DNA of 23,295 nt from JBKHYJ01 sp046565505 (GTDB lineage: Bacteria; Acidobacteriota; Blastocatellia; UBA7656): assembly GCA_046565505.1 (NCBI GenBank), contig JBKHYJ010000116.1, positions 1 through 23,295 on the forward strand, read 5' to 3'. The notes under the pieces are model-generated. The model did no database searches and was not told the origin of the DNA. It saw nothing but the letters and a program-made list of their open reading frames with translations. Position numbers and translations under genes: made by a program. Shown here one piece after another: positions 8,405-16,577 of this stretch. Position 1 is the first letter of the stretch. Each line of letters begins with the position of its first letter.

Positions 8405-8701
8405 TTGCCGACGCTGGGCTAGGGGATGACACAAGATTCTTGGAACAGAGGAAGCGCATTGTTTGAGTCCGATAACTTTTCTTCAATTCTAAATTTCGCC
8501 CAAAATAACTGAAGCGCGCCCTTAAAAGTACTTAGATGAAATGCTAAGACTGGCGAGGTTCAGCACGCCGCAGCTAATCAGGCTTGCAATGTATTTACTG
8601 ATGGGCTTTCCGGATAGGCGCATCCGCGTGCAAGCGTGATTATCCTTACTTCTCAATATCGCCGCGCTCGTTGGCCGCCGCCACTTGATGAGGTGCTAAA
8701 G

Positions 8702-8735
8702 TTGTATCCGATTAGCGTCCTTTTGGGTATATATA
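8702..8735 (+). promoter_or_regulatory. Possible promoter of the response regulator gene
   Basis: TTGTAT (8702-8707) and the TATATATA run (8728-8735) resemble -35 and -10 boxes. Their spacing is about 20 bases or more, longer than ideal, so this is a weak call. Confidence 0.25.
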
Positions 8736-8769
8736 TAAGGATGCTTTTGTTGACTCGTGGGACTCAAAG

Positions 8770-9153
8770 ATGATTGATAAGGTCACGAAGAAATCAGACA
8801 TACGACTGCTGCTTGTCGAAGATGACAGAGATTCCTGTGAGGCGCTGGCCAGCTTGCTAGGGTCGTTTGGCTATGAAGTAAGGATCGCACTGACGGTGGC
8901 AGATGGCTTGCGCGGCGCGCAAGAAAATCGATTCGATTTAATAATATTGGACAACTGGTTTAAAGAAGGCAGCGGCGTTGAGCTATGCAAGCAAATTAGG
9001 CGGTTTGATGCCGAGACTCCCATCCTGTTCTACTCGGCGGCAGGCTATGACAAAGACATACAAGATGGCCTGAAAGCCGGCGCACAGTGGTATGTGGTTA
9101 AGCCAAATTTTGATGAGTTTCAGGAGGTCCTGGCTCAAGTCCTTAAGCCATAG
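8770..9153 (+). CDS. Single-domain response regulator (receiver only)
   Basis: 127 residues, entirely a CheY-like receiver. Glu17-Asp18-Asp19 form the acidic pocket (VEDDRD), Asp61 in LDNWF is the phosphoacceptor, Ser89 in YSAA is the switch residue and Lys111 in VVKP is the invariant lysine. There is no output domain: the chain ends 16 residues after the lysine. Such stand-alone receivers pass phosphate in a phosphorelay or bind a partner protein. No histidine kinase lies in the window, so its partner must be encoded elsewhere. It stands alone, with a 418-base gap upstream and about 430 bases downstream. Confidence 0.9.
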   Translation: MIDKVTKKSDIRLLLVEDDRDSCEALASLLGSFGYEVRIALTVADGLRGAQENRFDLIILDNWFKEGSGVELCKQIRRFDAETPILFYSAAGYDKDIQDGLKAGAQWYVVKPNFDEFQEVLAQVLKP

Positions 9154-9370
9154 GAGAAGTCTCCCCGGCACTGGGAACCATGAAAAGGCTTAGCCCAGTT
9201 TGATCACTCAGGACCCTGATTATCTGGCCGACATCCTGATGCCAGTCTACGATAGATGTAAACTAATTGAGGATGAGGACATCTATCCTATACGGCTGAC
9301 ATGTGATTAGATGCCTGTCTAGTTAGATCGCGGCGGGTACGAAAAGCGACATCAATATCTACCTCTCCGT

Positions 9371-9396
9371 ACATTCAGGTTATACATTCAGGTTAT
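9371..9396. repeat. Perfect 13-bp tandem repeat
   Basis: ACATTCAGGTTAT occurs at 9371-9383 and again immediately at 9384-9396 with no mismatch. It could be a replication-slippage duplication or a pair of operator half-sites for the gene at 9588. Confidence 0.8.
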
Positions 9397-9429
9397 ATGG
9401 GTGGTACCTTAGCCTTGCATAAGGACGTT

Positions 9430-9448
9430 ATCGGACCCAAAGTCCGAT
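9430..9448. other. Small hairpin, 7-bp stem
   Basis: ATCGGAC (9430-9436) pairs with GTCCGAT (9442-9448) around CCAAA. It lies in the untranslated region before the methyltransferase gene. The role is unknown. Confidence 0.4.
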
Positions 9449-9587
9449 GAGGCAGCGTTATAATCGCGCGGCTTAACTGCACTCTCACGCCAGCAGTAAT
9501 CATTTATGATTCATTTGGAGCCCTTTATCATCCTGGACAGAGCTAATCGTGCTCATTATGCTCTTGCCATATATTCAGAGGATTGCA

Positions 9588-10124
9588 ATGACTCTTCTGC
9601 GCCATTTGCTGTCGATTGCCCTGCTCCCGGCTACCGTGACTCTCGTCATCCCCGCCCGCATCATCACGACCGCGGGAAGTGTCCATCCCGGCTGGGGACT
9701 GAACTTCCCCTGGCAGGTTTTGCCCATGCTGTTAGGGATCTTCTTTATAGCCATCGGTCTTTTTCTGCTGGTTAACACTATCAGGATGTTTGCTAAGATC
9801 GGCCGCGGCACGCTCGCCCCGTGGGACCCTACACAGCGGCTGGTCGTGAATGGCGTCTATCGTTATGTTCGCAACCCGATGATTAGCGGCGTACTGTTCA
9901 TCTTGCTTGGTGAAGCCGCGCTGTTTGGCTCACGGCCGCTGTTCAATTGGTTCCTGATCTTCTTTCTGATTAATGCCATCTACATTCCTTTATCTGAAGA
10001 GAGAGGACTTCAACGTCGGTTCGGCAATGACTACCGATTGTACAAAGCGAACGTGCCGAGGTGGATTCCGCGGCTGCGGCCATGGGAGATTGATGACCGG
10101 GGACCCGACAGCGCTAGGGAGTAA
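9588..10124 (+). CDS. ICMT-like membrane methyltransferase (isoprenylcysteine/phospholipid methyltransferase family)
   Basis: 178 residues from the ATG at 9588, chosen because AGAGG lies 7 bases upstream; a GTG at 9549 in frame lacks such a site. Hydrophobic segments at the N-terminus (LLSIALLPATVTLVIPA), middle (LPMLLGIFFIAIGLFLLV) and after residue 100 (GVLFILLGEAALF, WFLIFFLINAIYIPL) indicate an integral membrane protein. The C-terminal part carries the family motif LVVNGVYRYVRNPMISG, then EERGLQRRFGNDYRLYKANVPRW, which matches the SAM-binding His/Arg-Asn-Pro...Glu-Glu core of ICMT/PEMT-like enzymes. The bacterial substrate is unknown and could be a lipid, a small thiol or an isoprenoid. 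No operon partner is visible. Confidence 0.8.
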   Translation: MTLLRHLLSIALLPATVTLVIPARIITTAGSVHPGWGLNFPWQVLPMLLGIFFIAIGLFLLVNTIRMFAKIGRGTLAPWDPTQRLVVNGVYRYVRNPMISGVLFILLGEAALFGSRPLFNWFLIFFLINAIYIPLSEERGLQRRFGNDYRLYKANVPRWIPRLRPWEIDDRGPDSARE

Positions 10125-10219
10125 GCCATCTATTTATACAGCCCTATATACGCGGCGCTGCTTCTAAATCAGTTTACCCTTCAAGCGCAATATGCACACG
10201 GAGGCAAAGGATCAGATAT

Positions 10220-10279
10220 AGCAATTGTAGGAAGCGCTCGCTCGGGCGTCAGAACCTGTAGAATCCGGCAGCAATTGTA
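10220..10279. repeat. Two copies of AGCAATTGTA spaced 50 bases apart
   Basis: The 10-mer occurs at 10220-10229 and 10270-10279, each containing the palindrome CAATTG. Both lie in the 288-base leader of the radical SAM / flavoprotein operon. They could be operator sites, but the motif is short. Confidence 0.3.
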
Positions 10280-10412
10280 AAAACTTGTATTCCCCTCCCT
10301 TCTCAAGTGGATTTTAACCCGGGCACGCATTAGAGTAGTTTTATTCCTTCGGCGATAACTTCAAAGATGAAACGCATGGAGGATTCTTGAACCGACAGGA
10401 GCGGCAGGAATA

Positions 10413-11789
10413 ATGTCACACGATCCAAAGGCGCTTGCGAACTCTGAGATGAGTGTGAGTTTGCCGACTATACAAATTACGACGGACTCTGCGAATGCCG
10501 GCACAGAGGTCGGCAATTATTTTGTCGCGGCATACCCGCCGTTCTCGCAATGGAGGCCCGATTACATACCACGCGCGATCGAAGCGTTAAGCCAGCCCCC
10601 GCGCATCGACGACCCGCTCGGACTTTATATTCACATCCCGTTCTGCCGCAAGCGCTGCAAGTTTTGTTACTTCAAAGTCTACACTGATAAAAATGCCGCC
10701 GAGATCGACCTTTACCTCAAAGCGCTCATCAAAGAGAATGAAATCTATAGCCGCACGAATGCATTTCAAGGTCGGCAACTCCGGTTCGCGTACTTCGGCG
10801 GCGGCACGCCTTCGTACATCAGCGAAAGGCAACTCGACCAGCTCGTCGAAGGGCTCAACCGGCATGTGAGTTGGGGAAATGCGGAGGAAGTAACCTTCGA
10901 GTGCGAACCGGGCACTCTACGGAAATCAAAGCTTGAAACGCTCAAGGCCATCGGCGTCACGCGACTCAGCCTCGGCATAGAGCATTTTAATGACGACATT
11001 CTAGAGGCAAATGGCCGCGCGCATCTCTCGCCGGAGATTTACAGGGCTTACGAATGGGCTCGTCAGGTAGATTTCCCTCAGATCAACATTGATCTCATAG
11101 CAGGTATGATGGGTGAGTCAGACGACCGCTGGCGCGACACCGTGCGCCGCGCGCTCGAATTAGAGCCGGATTCAGTGACCATCTATCAAATGGAACTGCC
11201 TTACAATACTGTCATCTCACAAGAGATGATTAAGAAGGGGCTAGATTCTCCCGTCGCCGGTTGGCCCACTAAGCGGCGCTGGGTCGATTACGCCTTCGAG
11301 CAGTTCCAGCAGCGCGGGTACGTGACGGCCAGCGCCTATACGCTGGCGACGACAAAGAAGCCATGCCGGTTCATCTACACGGACGCGCTGTGGCACGGCG
11401 GCGATATGATAGGGCTAGGCGTGTCGTCTTTCTCGCATTTTGGCGGCGTGAATTTCCAGAACGTCCACCAGATGGAGGAGTATCTGGGCGTGCTTGAGAC
11501 CGATCAACTGCAACTGTGTCGCGCGTTTGCTTTGACGCCGCAGCAGAGGCTCATACGCGAGATCATTCTACAACTCAAGACCGGCGCGCTCGACTTCGAG
11601 TATTTCAGCCGGAAGTTCCGCGTGGACATATGGCAAGAGTTCCAGCCGGTTTTTGAACGGCTGGGTAAGGAAAAGTTACTCGAACGCAAAGAAGAGAGTA
11701 TTGAACTCACCCGCCGCGGGCTCCTACAAGTTGACCACTTCCTCTCCGAATTTTTTGAACCTCAAATGAGATCCGTTCGGTATGTCTAA
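10413..11789 (+). CDS. HemN-like radical SAM enzyme (coproporphyrinogen oxidase / class C methyltransferase type)
   Basis: 458 residues; AGGAGCGGCAGGA precedes the ATG. LYIHIPFCRKRCKFCYFK holds the radical SAM cluster motif CxxxCxxC at Cys78, Cys82 and Cys85; GGGTPS at 129-134 is the SAM-binding glycine motif. The last 80 residues (QRLIREIILQLKTGALD to LTRRGLLQVDHFLSEFF) match the HemN C-terminal domain. SLGIEHFND replaces the usual SxGxQ segment, with Glu190 at the Gln position, and about 65 residues precede the barrel. HemN proper makes protoporphyrinogen, whereas HemN-like class C enzymes methylate or cyclopropanate in specialised metabolism. Overlap by 8 bases with a halogenase-like flavoprotein and the absence of other heme genes favour the second role; this is inference. 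Confidence 0.85.
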   Translation: MSHDPKALANSEMSVSLPTIQITTDSANAGTEVGNYFVAAYPPFSQWRPDYIPRAIEALSQPPRIDDPLGLYIHIPFCRKRCKFCYFKVYTDKNAAEIDLYLKALIKENEIYSRTNAFQGRQLRFAYFGGGTPSYISERQLDQLVEGLNRHVSWGNAEEVTFECEPGTLRKSKLETLKAIGVTRLSLGIEHFNDDILEANGRAHLSPEIYRAYEWARQVDFPQINIDLIAGMMGESDDRWRDTVRRALELEPDSVTIYQMELPYNTVISQEMIKKGLDSPVAGWPTKRRWVDYAFEQFQQRGYVTASAYTLATTKKPCRFIYTDALWHGGDMIGLGVSSFSHFGGVNFQNVHQMEEYLGVLETDQLQLCRAFALTPQQRLIREIILQLKTGALDFEYFSRKFRVDIWQEFQPVFERLGKEKLLERKEESIELTRRGLLQVDHFLSEFFEPQMRSVRYV

Positions 11790-13167
11790 CATGGTTATGG
11801 AAATAGATTCGAGTAGTTATGACGTGATCGTAATGGGCGGGGGGCCTGCGGGCAGCGCGGTCGCCAGCATCCTCGCCCGCGAAGGCCGCAAGGTCGTCCT
11901 CTTCGAGAAGGAAGAATTCCCCCGCCACCATATAGGCGAATCGTTGATGACCGACACCTATTGGACATTCCGGCGAATGGGCTTCCTGGACAAGCTTAAA
12001 GAAAGCCCGTTCGTGCGCAAGTATAGTGTCCAGTTCGCGAACCCCGCCGGCAAAGAGTCTCGCCCTTTTTATTTCTTTGAAGCTAATCATCACGAGAGCG
12101 CTGTCACATGGCAAGTTACCCGCGAGGTCTTTGACAAGATGCTCATCGAGCATGCCGATGAGCAGGGCGCGACTGTTCACCAGGGCAGCGCCGTCAAGCA
12201 GGTAATCTTCGAGGGTGACCGCGCCGTGGGGTGTGAAGTGAGGATGAGGGACGGCTCGTTTGAGAAGTTCTATGCGAAGGTCGTCGTCGATGCCACGGGA
12301 CAGAGCGCCATGCTCTCGAATAAATTCCGCTGGCGCGTGCGCGACCCGAAGCTAAAGAAGGCCGTGCTTTATTCCTACTTCAAAGGCGCGCACCGCGAGC
12401 CGGACTTGAACGGAGGCGCGACACTGGTCCTGCGCACGGCGCCGGGCAGCGGCGGCTGGTTCTGGTATATCCCGCTCGAAAATGACATCACGAGCGTCGG
12501 CATAGTCGCCGACCCCGATTATCTGGTCAAAGGCCGCGGCCAGGACCTCTCAAAGATATTTCACGAAGAGATTGAAAAATGTGAGCCGTGCCGCCGCCGC
12601 GTCGCCGATGGGACGCGGGTTGATAAGATATATTCCATCATAGATTATTCCTACCGCTCAAAACTTTGCGCGGGCAATGGCTTCATCCTCATCGGCGACG
12701 CGTACGGCTTCCTGGACCCGATTTACTCTTCGGGCGTGCTGCTGGCGCTGAAGATGGCGGAGCTGGCGGCGGATGCCATCCACGATGCTTTCAACCGCAA
12801 CGATTTTTCGGCCGAGCGGCTCGGCCAGTTCCAGGCCAAATTGGATAAGGGCATAGAGTCGATGCGCAAGCTCGTGCATTCTTTTTATTCCGAGGGCTTT
12901 AGCTTCTCACAGTTCCTTAAGAAATACCCCGAGCAGCGGGTGAATCTCATCAACCTTCTGATCGGTGATGTCTTCAAGGACGGGGTGGATGACATCTATG
13001 GGCCGATGTCGGAGTTCGCGGAAATTCCGCCGCCGCTTTACGAGCAACTTGCTTCCTCCGAAGCAGCCGGCCACGAGTCCAGGGACGCGGAGCAGCAGGA
13101 GATTCTTGCGGCAAAATACCTTTACTATGACGACCGCGCCACCTCGCAGAAGTCGAAGGAATCCTGA
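11782..13167 (+). CDS. FAD-dependent halogenase-like oxidoreductase
   Basis: 461 residues. GGGPAG at 19-24 is the dinucleotide-binding motif, and EEFPRHHIGESL at 44-55 is typical of phenol/pyrrole-type flavin halogenases. VVDATGQ follows at 168-174. GWFWYIP at 225-231 fits the halogenase WxWxIP signature, and GDAYGFLDPIYSSG at 305-318 is the second FAD-contact motif. The family also includes geranylgeranyl-reductase-like and hydroxylating proteins, so halogenation is likely but not proven; halogenases need FADH2 from a separate reductase, which is not seen here. The start lies inside the end of the radical SAM gene (8-base overlap), so the two are translated together. The C-terminus is charged and Glu-rich. 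Confidence 0.8.
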   Translation: MSNMVMEIDSSSYDVIVMGGGPAGSAVASILAREGRKVVLFEKEEFPRHHIGESLMTDTYWTFRRMGFLDKLKESPFVRKYSVQFANPAGKESRPFYFFEANHHESAVTWQVTREVFDKMLIEHADEQGATVHQGSAVKQVIFEGDRAVGCEVRMRDGSFEKFYAKVVVDATGQSAMLSNKFRWRVRDPKLKKAVLYSYFKGAHREPDLNGGATLVLRTAPGSGGWFWYIPLENDITSVGIVADPDYLVKGRGQDLSKIFHEEIEKCEPCRRRVADGTRVDKIYSIIDYSYRSKLCAGNGFILIGDAYGFLDPIYSSGVLLALKMAELAADAIHDAFNRNDFSAERLGQFQAKLDKGIESMRKLVHSFYSEGFSFSQFLKKYPEQRVNLINLLIGDVFKDGVDDIYGPMSEFAEIPPPLYEQLASSEAAGHESRDAEQQEILAAKYLYYDDRATSQKSKES

Positions 13168-13246
13168 CCACGGTATGAGTTTTAACGGTAGCGTAAGGGC
13201 GAATGAATTATCCCCGCCGGTGAGGTCACTGTGACGGGCTTGTTAC

Positions 13247-15202
13247 TCAAGAGGCAAGCCCGACGCGCTGGAGCAGTCCCGCGAACCTCGGGTCCGAGCG
13301 GTAGTTCTTGAATACGGGGTCAACCCTCAGGTTCATCAGCCATATGTCGCGCTCGCCGTAAGCCTTCTCCAACCATTTGAACACCTGACCCCTGTCTCCA
13401 AGTCCCGCGTATATGGCAGAGACCGTGTATGGCGAAACGTATTTTTGTTTCTGCCGCCCGAGTTCTGTCAGGATGCGCTTTGCTTCGGCCTTATTGCCGG
13501 ACACGGCGTAGGCGTGTCCGAGTAGCGCTATCATTAGGGAGCTGCCCGAAAGCTTCACGCCCTTCTCGAATTCCGAAATGGCCTCCGGGTACATCCCTTT
13601 TTGCTCATAAGCCAGCCCCAAATATCTATACGCCGGGAAGAAGTTCGGGTCTACATCGAGCAGCTTCTTGCAGTGCTCGATGGCCTCGTCGTTGCGGCCC
13701 GCCAGGTAGAGGATCCACCCCAGGTGCAGATTACTGATGAACGAAAGCGGGTCGAGTTCTTGTGCGCGCCTCGCCTCCGTGATCGCCTCGTCGAAACGTT
13801 CCATGGCGACCAGGTACGAGCTGAACCACTGATGCGCGGGCGCGTAGCCTGGCTTATACCTGATGGCAAGCCTGAATTCCCTCTCGGCGTCGTCCCGCTC
13901 CCAATCCCAGCGGTGTTTGACAAATGCGAGCGAGGTATGTGCCTCGGCGAGTGTCTCGTCTATCCTCAGCGCCTTGAGAGCAGCCTCCTTAGCCCTCGGG
14001 AATGCTTCCTGCGGCTTGCTTATGCCGTAAACCACCAGCATGTTGTAACAGTCGGCCAGACCGGCGTAGGCGGGTGCGTAATCCGGCTCCACATCGATGG
14101 CCTGCCGGAAGTACTCAATCCCTAACTGCAATCCGTCGGCCGTCCGCTTGTTTAGGTAGTTGCGCCCTTTCAAGTACAGGCTGAAGGCGTCAAGCTGCTT
14201 TTTTTCCTCAAGGCTCAGCTTCAGGCGCAGGTTCGCGAAGATGTCGTTGGAAATGTCTTCTTGAACGAGCAGTATGTCTGAAATCTTCCGGTCGTAGTGC
14301 TGGCCCCAGAGCTGCGACACGTTGGCGAGGTCGATCAGGTCGACCTGTATGCTCAGCGTGTCGCCGCGCCTATAGACTATGCCGGTCAGGACGGAGCGGA
14401 CGTTCAGCTCGTGCCCTATCCTGCGCAAATCGACCTCTCTGCCTTTATAGCCTGAGACCAGACTGCGCGGCACCACGCGGAGTTTAGGCAGTTGTGAGAG
14501 ATTGTTGATTAGACTCTCGGTTATTTTTTCGTTGAAATATTCCGTGTCCGTGTCGGCGGCGGTATTTGCGAATGGCAGAACGGCTATGGATTCGATCACA
14601 TTGGCGGGGCCATTTACTGCTTCGCTGCCCTTGCTGAAATAGACAACGCCGACCGTAGCGATAACGAGCGCGGCCAGGCCGGCCAGGGCCGGGCGGACGC
14701 CGAACCGGGCAGTCGGACGCGCGGGACCGGATTCTAGCTTCGTCCCTAGACGTGCATCTTCAGCCGCCGGTCGCTCCAGGGTTTCAACGGGCGCCAGCGT
14801 TGCGTTAGGCTGTGTGGCCTTCTGCCCGAACCCGGGGCCACGCGCGTCGGGCTTCGCACTTAAAGCCTCTTCCCACGATTCGCTTACCGGGGCGATGAAC
14901 CTGTAGCCACGCCGCGCGATCGTCTCGATATACTGATGACTGTTCTGCCCCTCGCCCAGGGCCTTCCTGAGCAGCGAAATGTTCTGCGTCAGGTTGCCTT
15001 CTTCAACAAAGGTGTCTGGCCATACGCGCCTGATCAAATCTTCCTTCGAGATTACCTGGCCGCTGTTTTCCACCAGCGTGAGCAATATTTCAAAGACCTT
15101 CGGGGTGAGCGGCACTACATCGCTTTCGCGCAACAGGATGCGCTCCGCCGCCATCAGGCGGAAGCGACCGAAATCGTAAAAGTGCCTGGAATACTGCTCC
15201 AT
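13247..15202 (-). CDS. CadC-like membrane regulator: winged helix, one TM helix, TPR repeats
   Basis: 651 residues. Residues 8-106 form an OmpR/PhoB-type winged-helix DNA-binding domain (DFGRFRLMAAERILL, LTPKVFEILLTLVENSG, VSLLRKALG-type recognition region, ending RGYRFIAPV). A Pro/Ala-rich linker leads to one transmembrane helix at about 170-189 (PALAGLAALVIATVGVVYFS). Residues 203-325 form an alpha/beta domain (SIAVLPFANTAADTDTEYF...) found in acidobacterial signalling proteins, and 335-650 are TPR repeats. No receiver domain is present, so signals are probably sensed by the extracytoplasmic part, as in CadC/ToxR. It converges with the flavoprotein gene, 79 bases away. The ATG at 15202 has no clear Shine-Dalgarno. 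Its targets are unknown. Confidence 0.88.
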   Translation of the reverse strand: MEQYSRHFYDFGRFRLMAAERILLRESDVVPLTPKVFEILLTLVENSGQVISKEDLIRRVWPDTFVEEGNLTQNISLLRKALGEGQNSHQYIETIARRGYRFIAPVSESWEEALSAKPDARGPGFGQKATQPNATLAPVETLERPAAEDARLGTKLESGPARPTARFGVRPALAGLAALVIATVGVVYFSKGSEAVNGPANVIESIAVLPFANTAADTDTEYFNEKITESLINNLSQLPKLRVVPRSLVSGYKGREVDLRRIGHELNVRSVLTGIVYRRGDTLSIQVDLIDLANVSQLWGQHYDRKISDILLVQEDISNDIFANLRLKLSLEEKKQLDAFSLYLKGRNYLNKRTADGLQLGIEYFRQAIDVEPDYAPAYAGLADCYNMLVVYGISKPQEAFPRAKEAALKALRIDETLAEAHTSLAFVKHRWDWERDDAEREFRLAIRYKPGYAPAHQWFSSYLVAMERFDEAITEARRAQELDPLSFISNLHLGWILYLAGRNDEAIEHCKKLLDVDPNFFPAYRYLGLAYEQKGMYPEAISEFEKGVKLSGSSLMIALLGHAYAVSGNKAEAKRILTELGRQKQKYVSPYTVSAIYAGLGDRGQVFKWLEKAYGERDIWLMNLRVDPVFKNYRSDPRFAGLLQRVGLAS

Positions 15203-15539
15203 AGGCGGCTTTGAGAAAGATATTTGAGAATTATTTTATCGCTTTCGAAGGACATGCCGACCGGATTGCGAATATCTTTCGCCAGGATTGAGGCAGCGTT
15301 TCAGGCTCGGCAGTCCAACGCGCTGCCTATTGTAGCCCAAGCGGGCTCTCCAGATAAAGAAGAAAGCGGGCGGGCGTTTCGCCCGGAGTAGTCGATTTTA
15401 AGACAGATGCGCCGGGCCTTTGTTATTTGAAAGGTGATGCGAACAGGGCGGTTCGGGCGAAGCGGCACACCCGTCTTCTGAGTTCGCCCCTCGCTCCTGC
15501 CGGCCTTACGCTGCTCGCCTTATATTAGGAGGTGATGTC
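15203..15539. other. Divergent intergenic region between regulator and 15540 operon
   Basis: About 340 bases shared by two divergent transcripts. It has a 6-bp hairpin CGGGCG-TTT-CGCCCG at 15371-15385 and a strong ribosome site at its right end. No gene is seen. The winged-helix regulator to the left could bind here. Confidence 0.5.
15527..15536 (+). promoter_or_regulatory. Near-consensus Shine-Dalgarno of the 15540 gene
   Basis: AGGAGGTGAT matches the anti-Shine-Dalgarno almost fully and lies just before the ATG at 15540. It fixes that start. Confidence 0.75.
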
Positions 15540-16010
15540 ATGCGCTTTAACCCATTAGCCGTTGTGATCGTCCTGGCATTACTCCCCGGCTCAAGCCCTG
15601 CTGCACTTAACGAGTCCGAGCAGATACGCAAGTCGGACTTGAGCAGGTACTCATTCGCAGTCGGGGATCTCAAGATAACCATTAAGAGGCTCCATTTCGG
15701 GTCTATCCTGGTGCCCGCGCACATTGAGATTAGCGCGGAGAACATGTCCGATGTCGCCGCGATTTTCAACCCGCACCATCTCTCACTTGTTGACAGCGAG
15801 GGGTGGCGAGTCAAGCTTCTAGAGAGGCGGTATCTGGACCCACTCTGTAGGAAGCCGGACTACTGGGACATCCCCATGTTCACCCTTGCGTGGCCTAGAA
15901 AACTGGGGCCCCACGCTCGCCTCACGGAAAGGTACGAACTCAATGGCTCGGCGGAGCTACCAGCCACCCTTTTTTACGAGGGCAAGGAGCTGGCGGTAGT
16001 CGTTAAGTGA
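15540..16010 (+). CDS. Small exported protein of unknown function
   Basis: 156 residues. The N-terminus MRFNPLAVVIVLALLPGSSPA is a Sec signal with cleavage likely after SPA (residue 21). The mature part looks beta-rich (ITIKRLHFGSILVPAHIEISAENMSDVAAIF) and resembles small immunoglobulin-like accessory proteins, but I do not recognise the family. It is first in a three-gene set, 6 bases before the next start. The near-perfect ribosome site suggests strong expression. Confidence 0.65.
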   Translation: MRFNPLAVVIVLALLPGSSPAALNESEQIRKSDLSRYSFAVGDLKITIKRLHFGSILVPAHIEISAENMSDVAAIFNPHHLSLVDSEGWRVKLLERRYLDPLCRKPDYWDIPMFTLAWPRKLGPHARLTERYELNGSAELPATLFYEGKELAVVVK

Positions 16011-16016
16011 GGGGAT

Positions 16017-16547
16017 ATGAATAACCTCTACTTCGCCTGCACAGAGTGTAAGGTCTACGTCGATGCCGGATACCGGTGGGCCTACTGGACGCTTGAGGAG
16101 CCGGCCGTGGTCAGGCGCGGCCGGCCCGTATCAATCGTGTCTGTCCTGTCGGCTAAAGAGTATTGGGCTCCTTACGAGACCGAGAGCGCCGATTGGCTTT
16201 ACGAGAAGGTGCTCCCATCCGTCCGCCATTTTCTGGAGAGGCACAAATGCCACCCGGTCATCTATGGGAATATGGCGGACTTCCTGCCATCAGACGGCGA
16301 GGGCTTTCTCGATTGGTTGCAACTCGGCTTCATGCCGCAACTCTTGCCTCGTTACTTCGTTGAGTGTCTCAGGCTGAAGACCTGGGACGAGGTGCAGAGC
16401 TTCGTTGCTGCCCAGCAGAGCGAGCCGTGGTGGTGGCTTCTCGAATGGAACAACTTGCATGACAAGGCGCGGAGAAAGTTTCAGGAGTTGGTTGAATCAG
16501 AGGCAGCCGCAGACAAGCCCGTCGGGCTGTCTGTGGCAAACACTTGA
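16017..16547 (+). CDS. Conserved-looking cytoplasmic protein, unknown function
   Basis: 176 residues, no signal peptide. GAGGGG lies just before the ATG. The N-terminus has a CTEC pair at residues 8-11 followed by KVYVDAGYRWAYWTLE, aromatic-rich, and the C-terminal half has QSEPWWWLLEWNN. Aromatic content is unusually high. I do not recognise a family. Its position between an exported protein and an outer-membrane barrel, 6 bases and about 30 bases away, suggests one transcript, but a functional link is only inferred. Confidence 0.65.
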   Translation: MNNLYFACTECKVYVDAGYRWAYWTLEEPAVVRRGRPVSIVSVLSAKEYWAPYETESADWLYEKVLPSVRHFLERHKCHPVIYGNMADFLPSDGEGFLDWLQLGFMPQLLPRYFVECLRLKTWDEVQSFVAAQQSEPWWWLLEWNNLHDKARRKFQELVESEAAADKPVGLSVANT

Positions 16548-16577
16548 CCGAATCACTACAAAAGGAGAATGAAACAA

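Larger units (their letters stand above)
8352..8769. other. Intergenic region with terminator and response-regulator promoter area
   Basis: No gene is supported. The first 55 bases hold the long hairpin described separately. The rest is AT-rich and ends with a TATATATATAAGG stretch about 30-40 bases before the response regulator ATG. Confidence 0.5.
9154..9587. other. Intergenic region with a 13-bp tandem repeat and a small hairpin
   Basis: No gene is supported. It contains a perfect tandem duplication of ACATTCAGGTTAT and, 34 bases on, a 7-bp hairpin; both are listed separately. The ribosome binding site AGAGG of the downstream methyltransferase is at its end. Confidence 0.5.

Noticed and set aside
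9430..9470. GTTAT-flanked stretch resembling an integron attC site
   Set aside because: The core sites are in the wrong orientation and lack the RYYYAAC partner; no cassette or integron integrase is present.
13225..13235. GTCACTGTGAC palindrome between the convergent flavoprotein and regulator genes
   Set aside because: The stem is only 5 bp with a 1-base loop and no T-tract; too weak to call as a terminator or operator.
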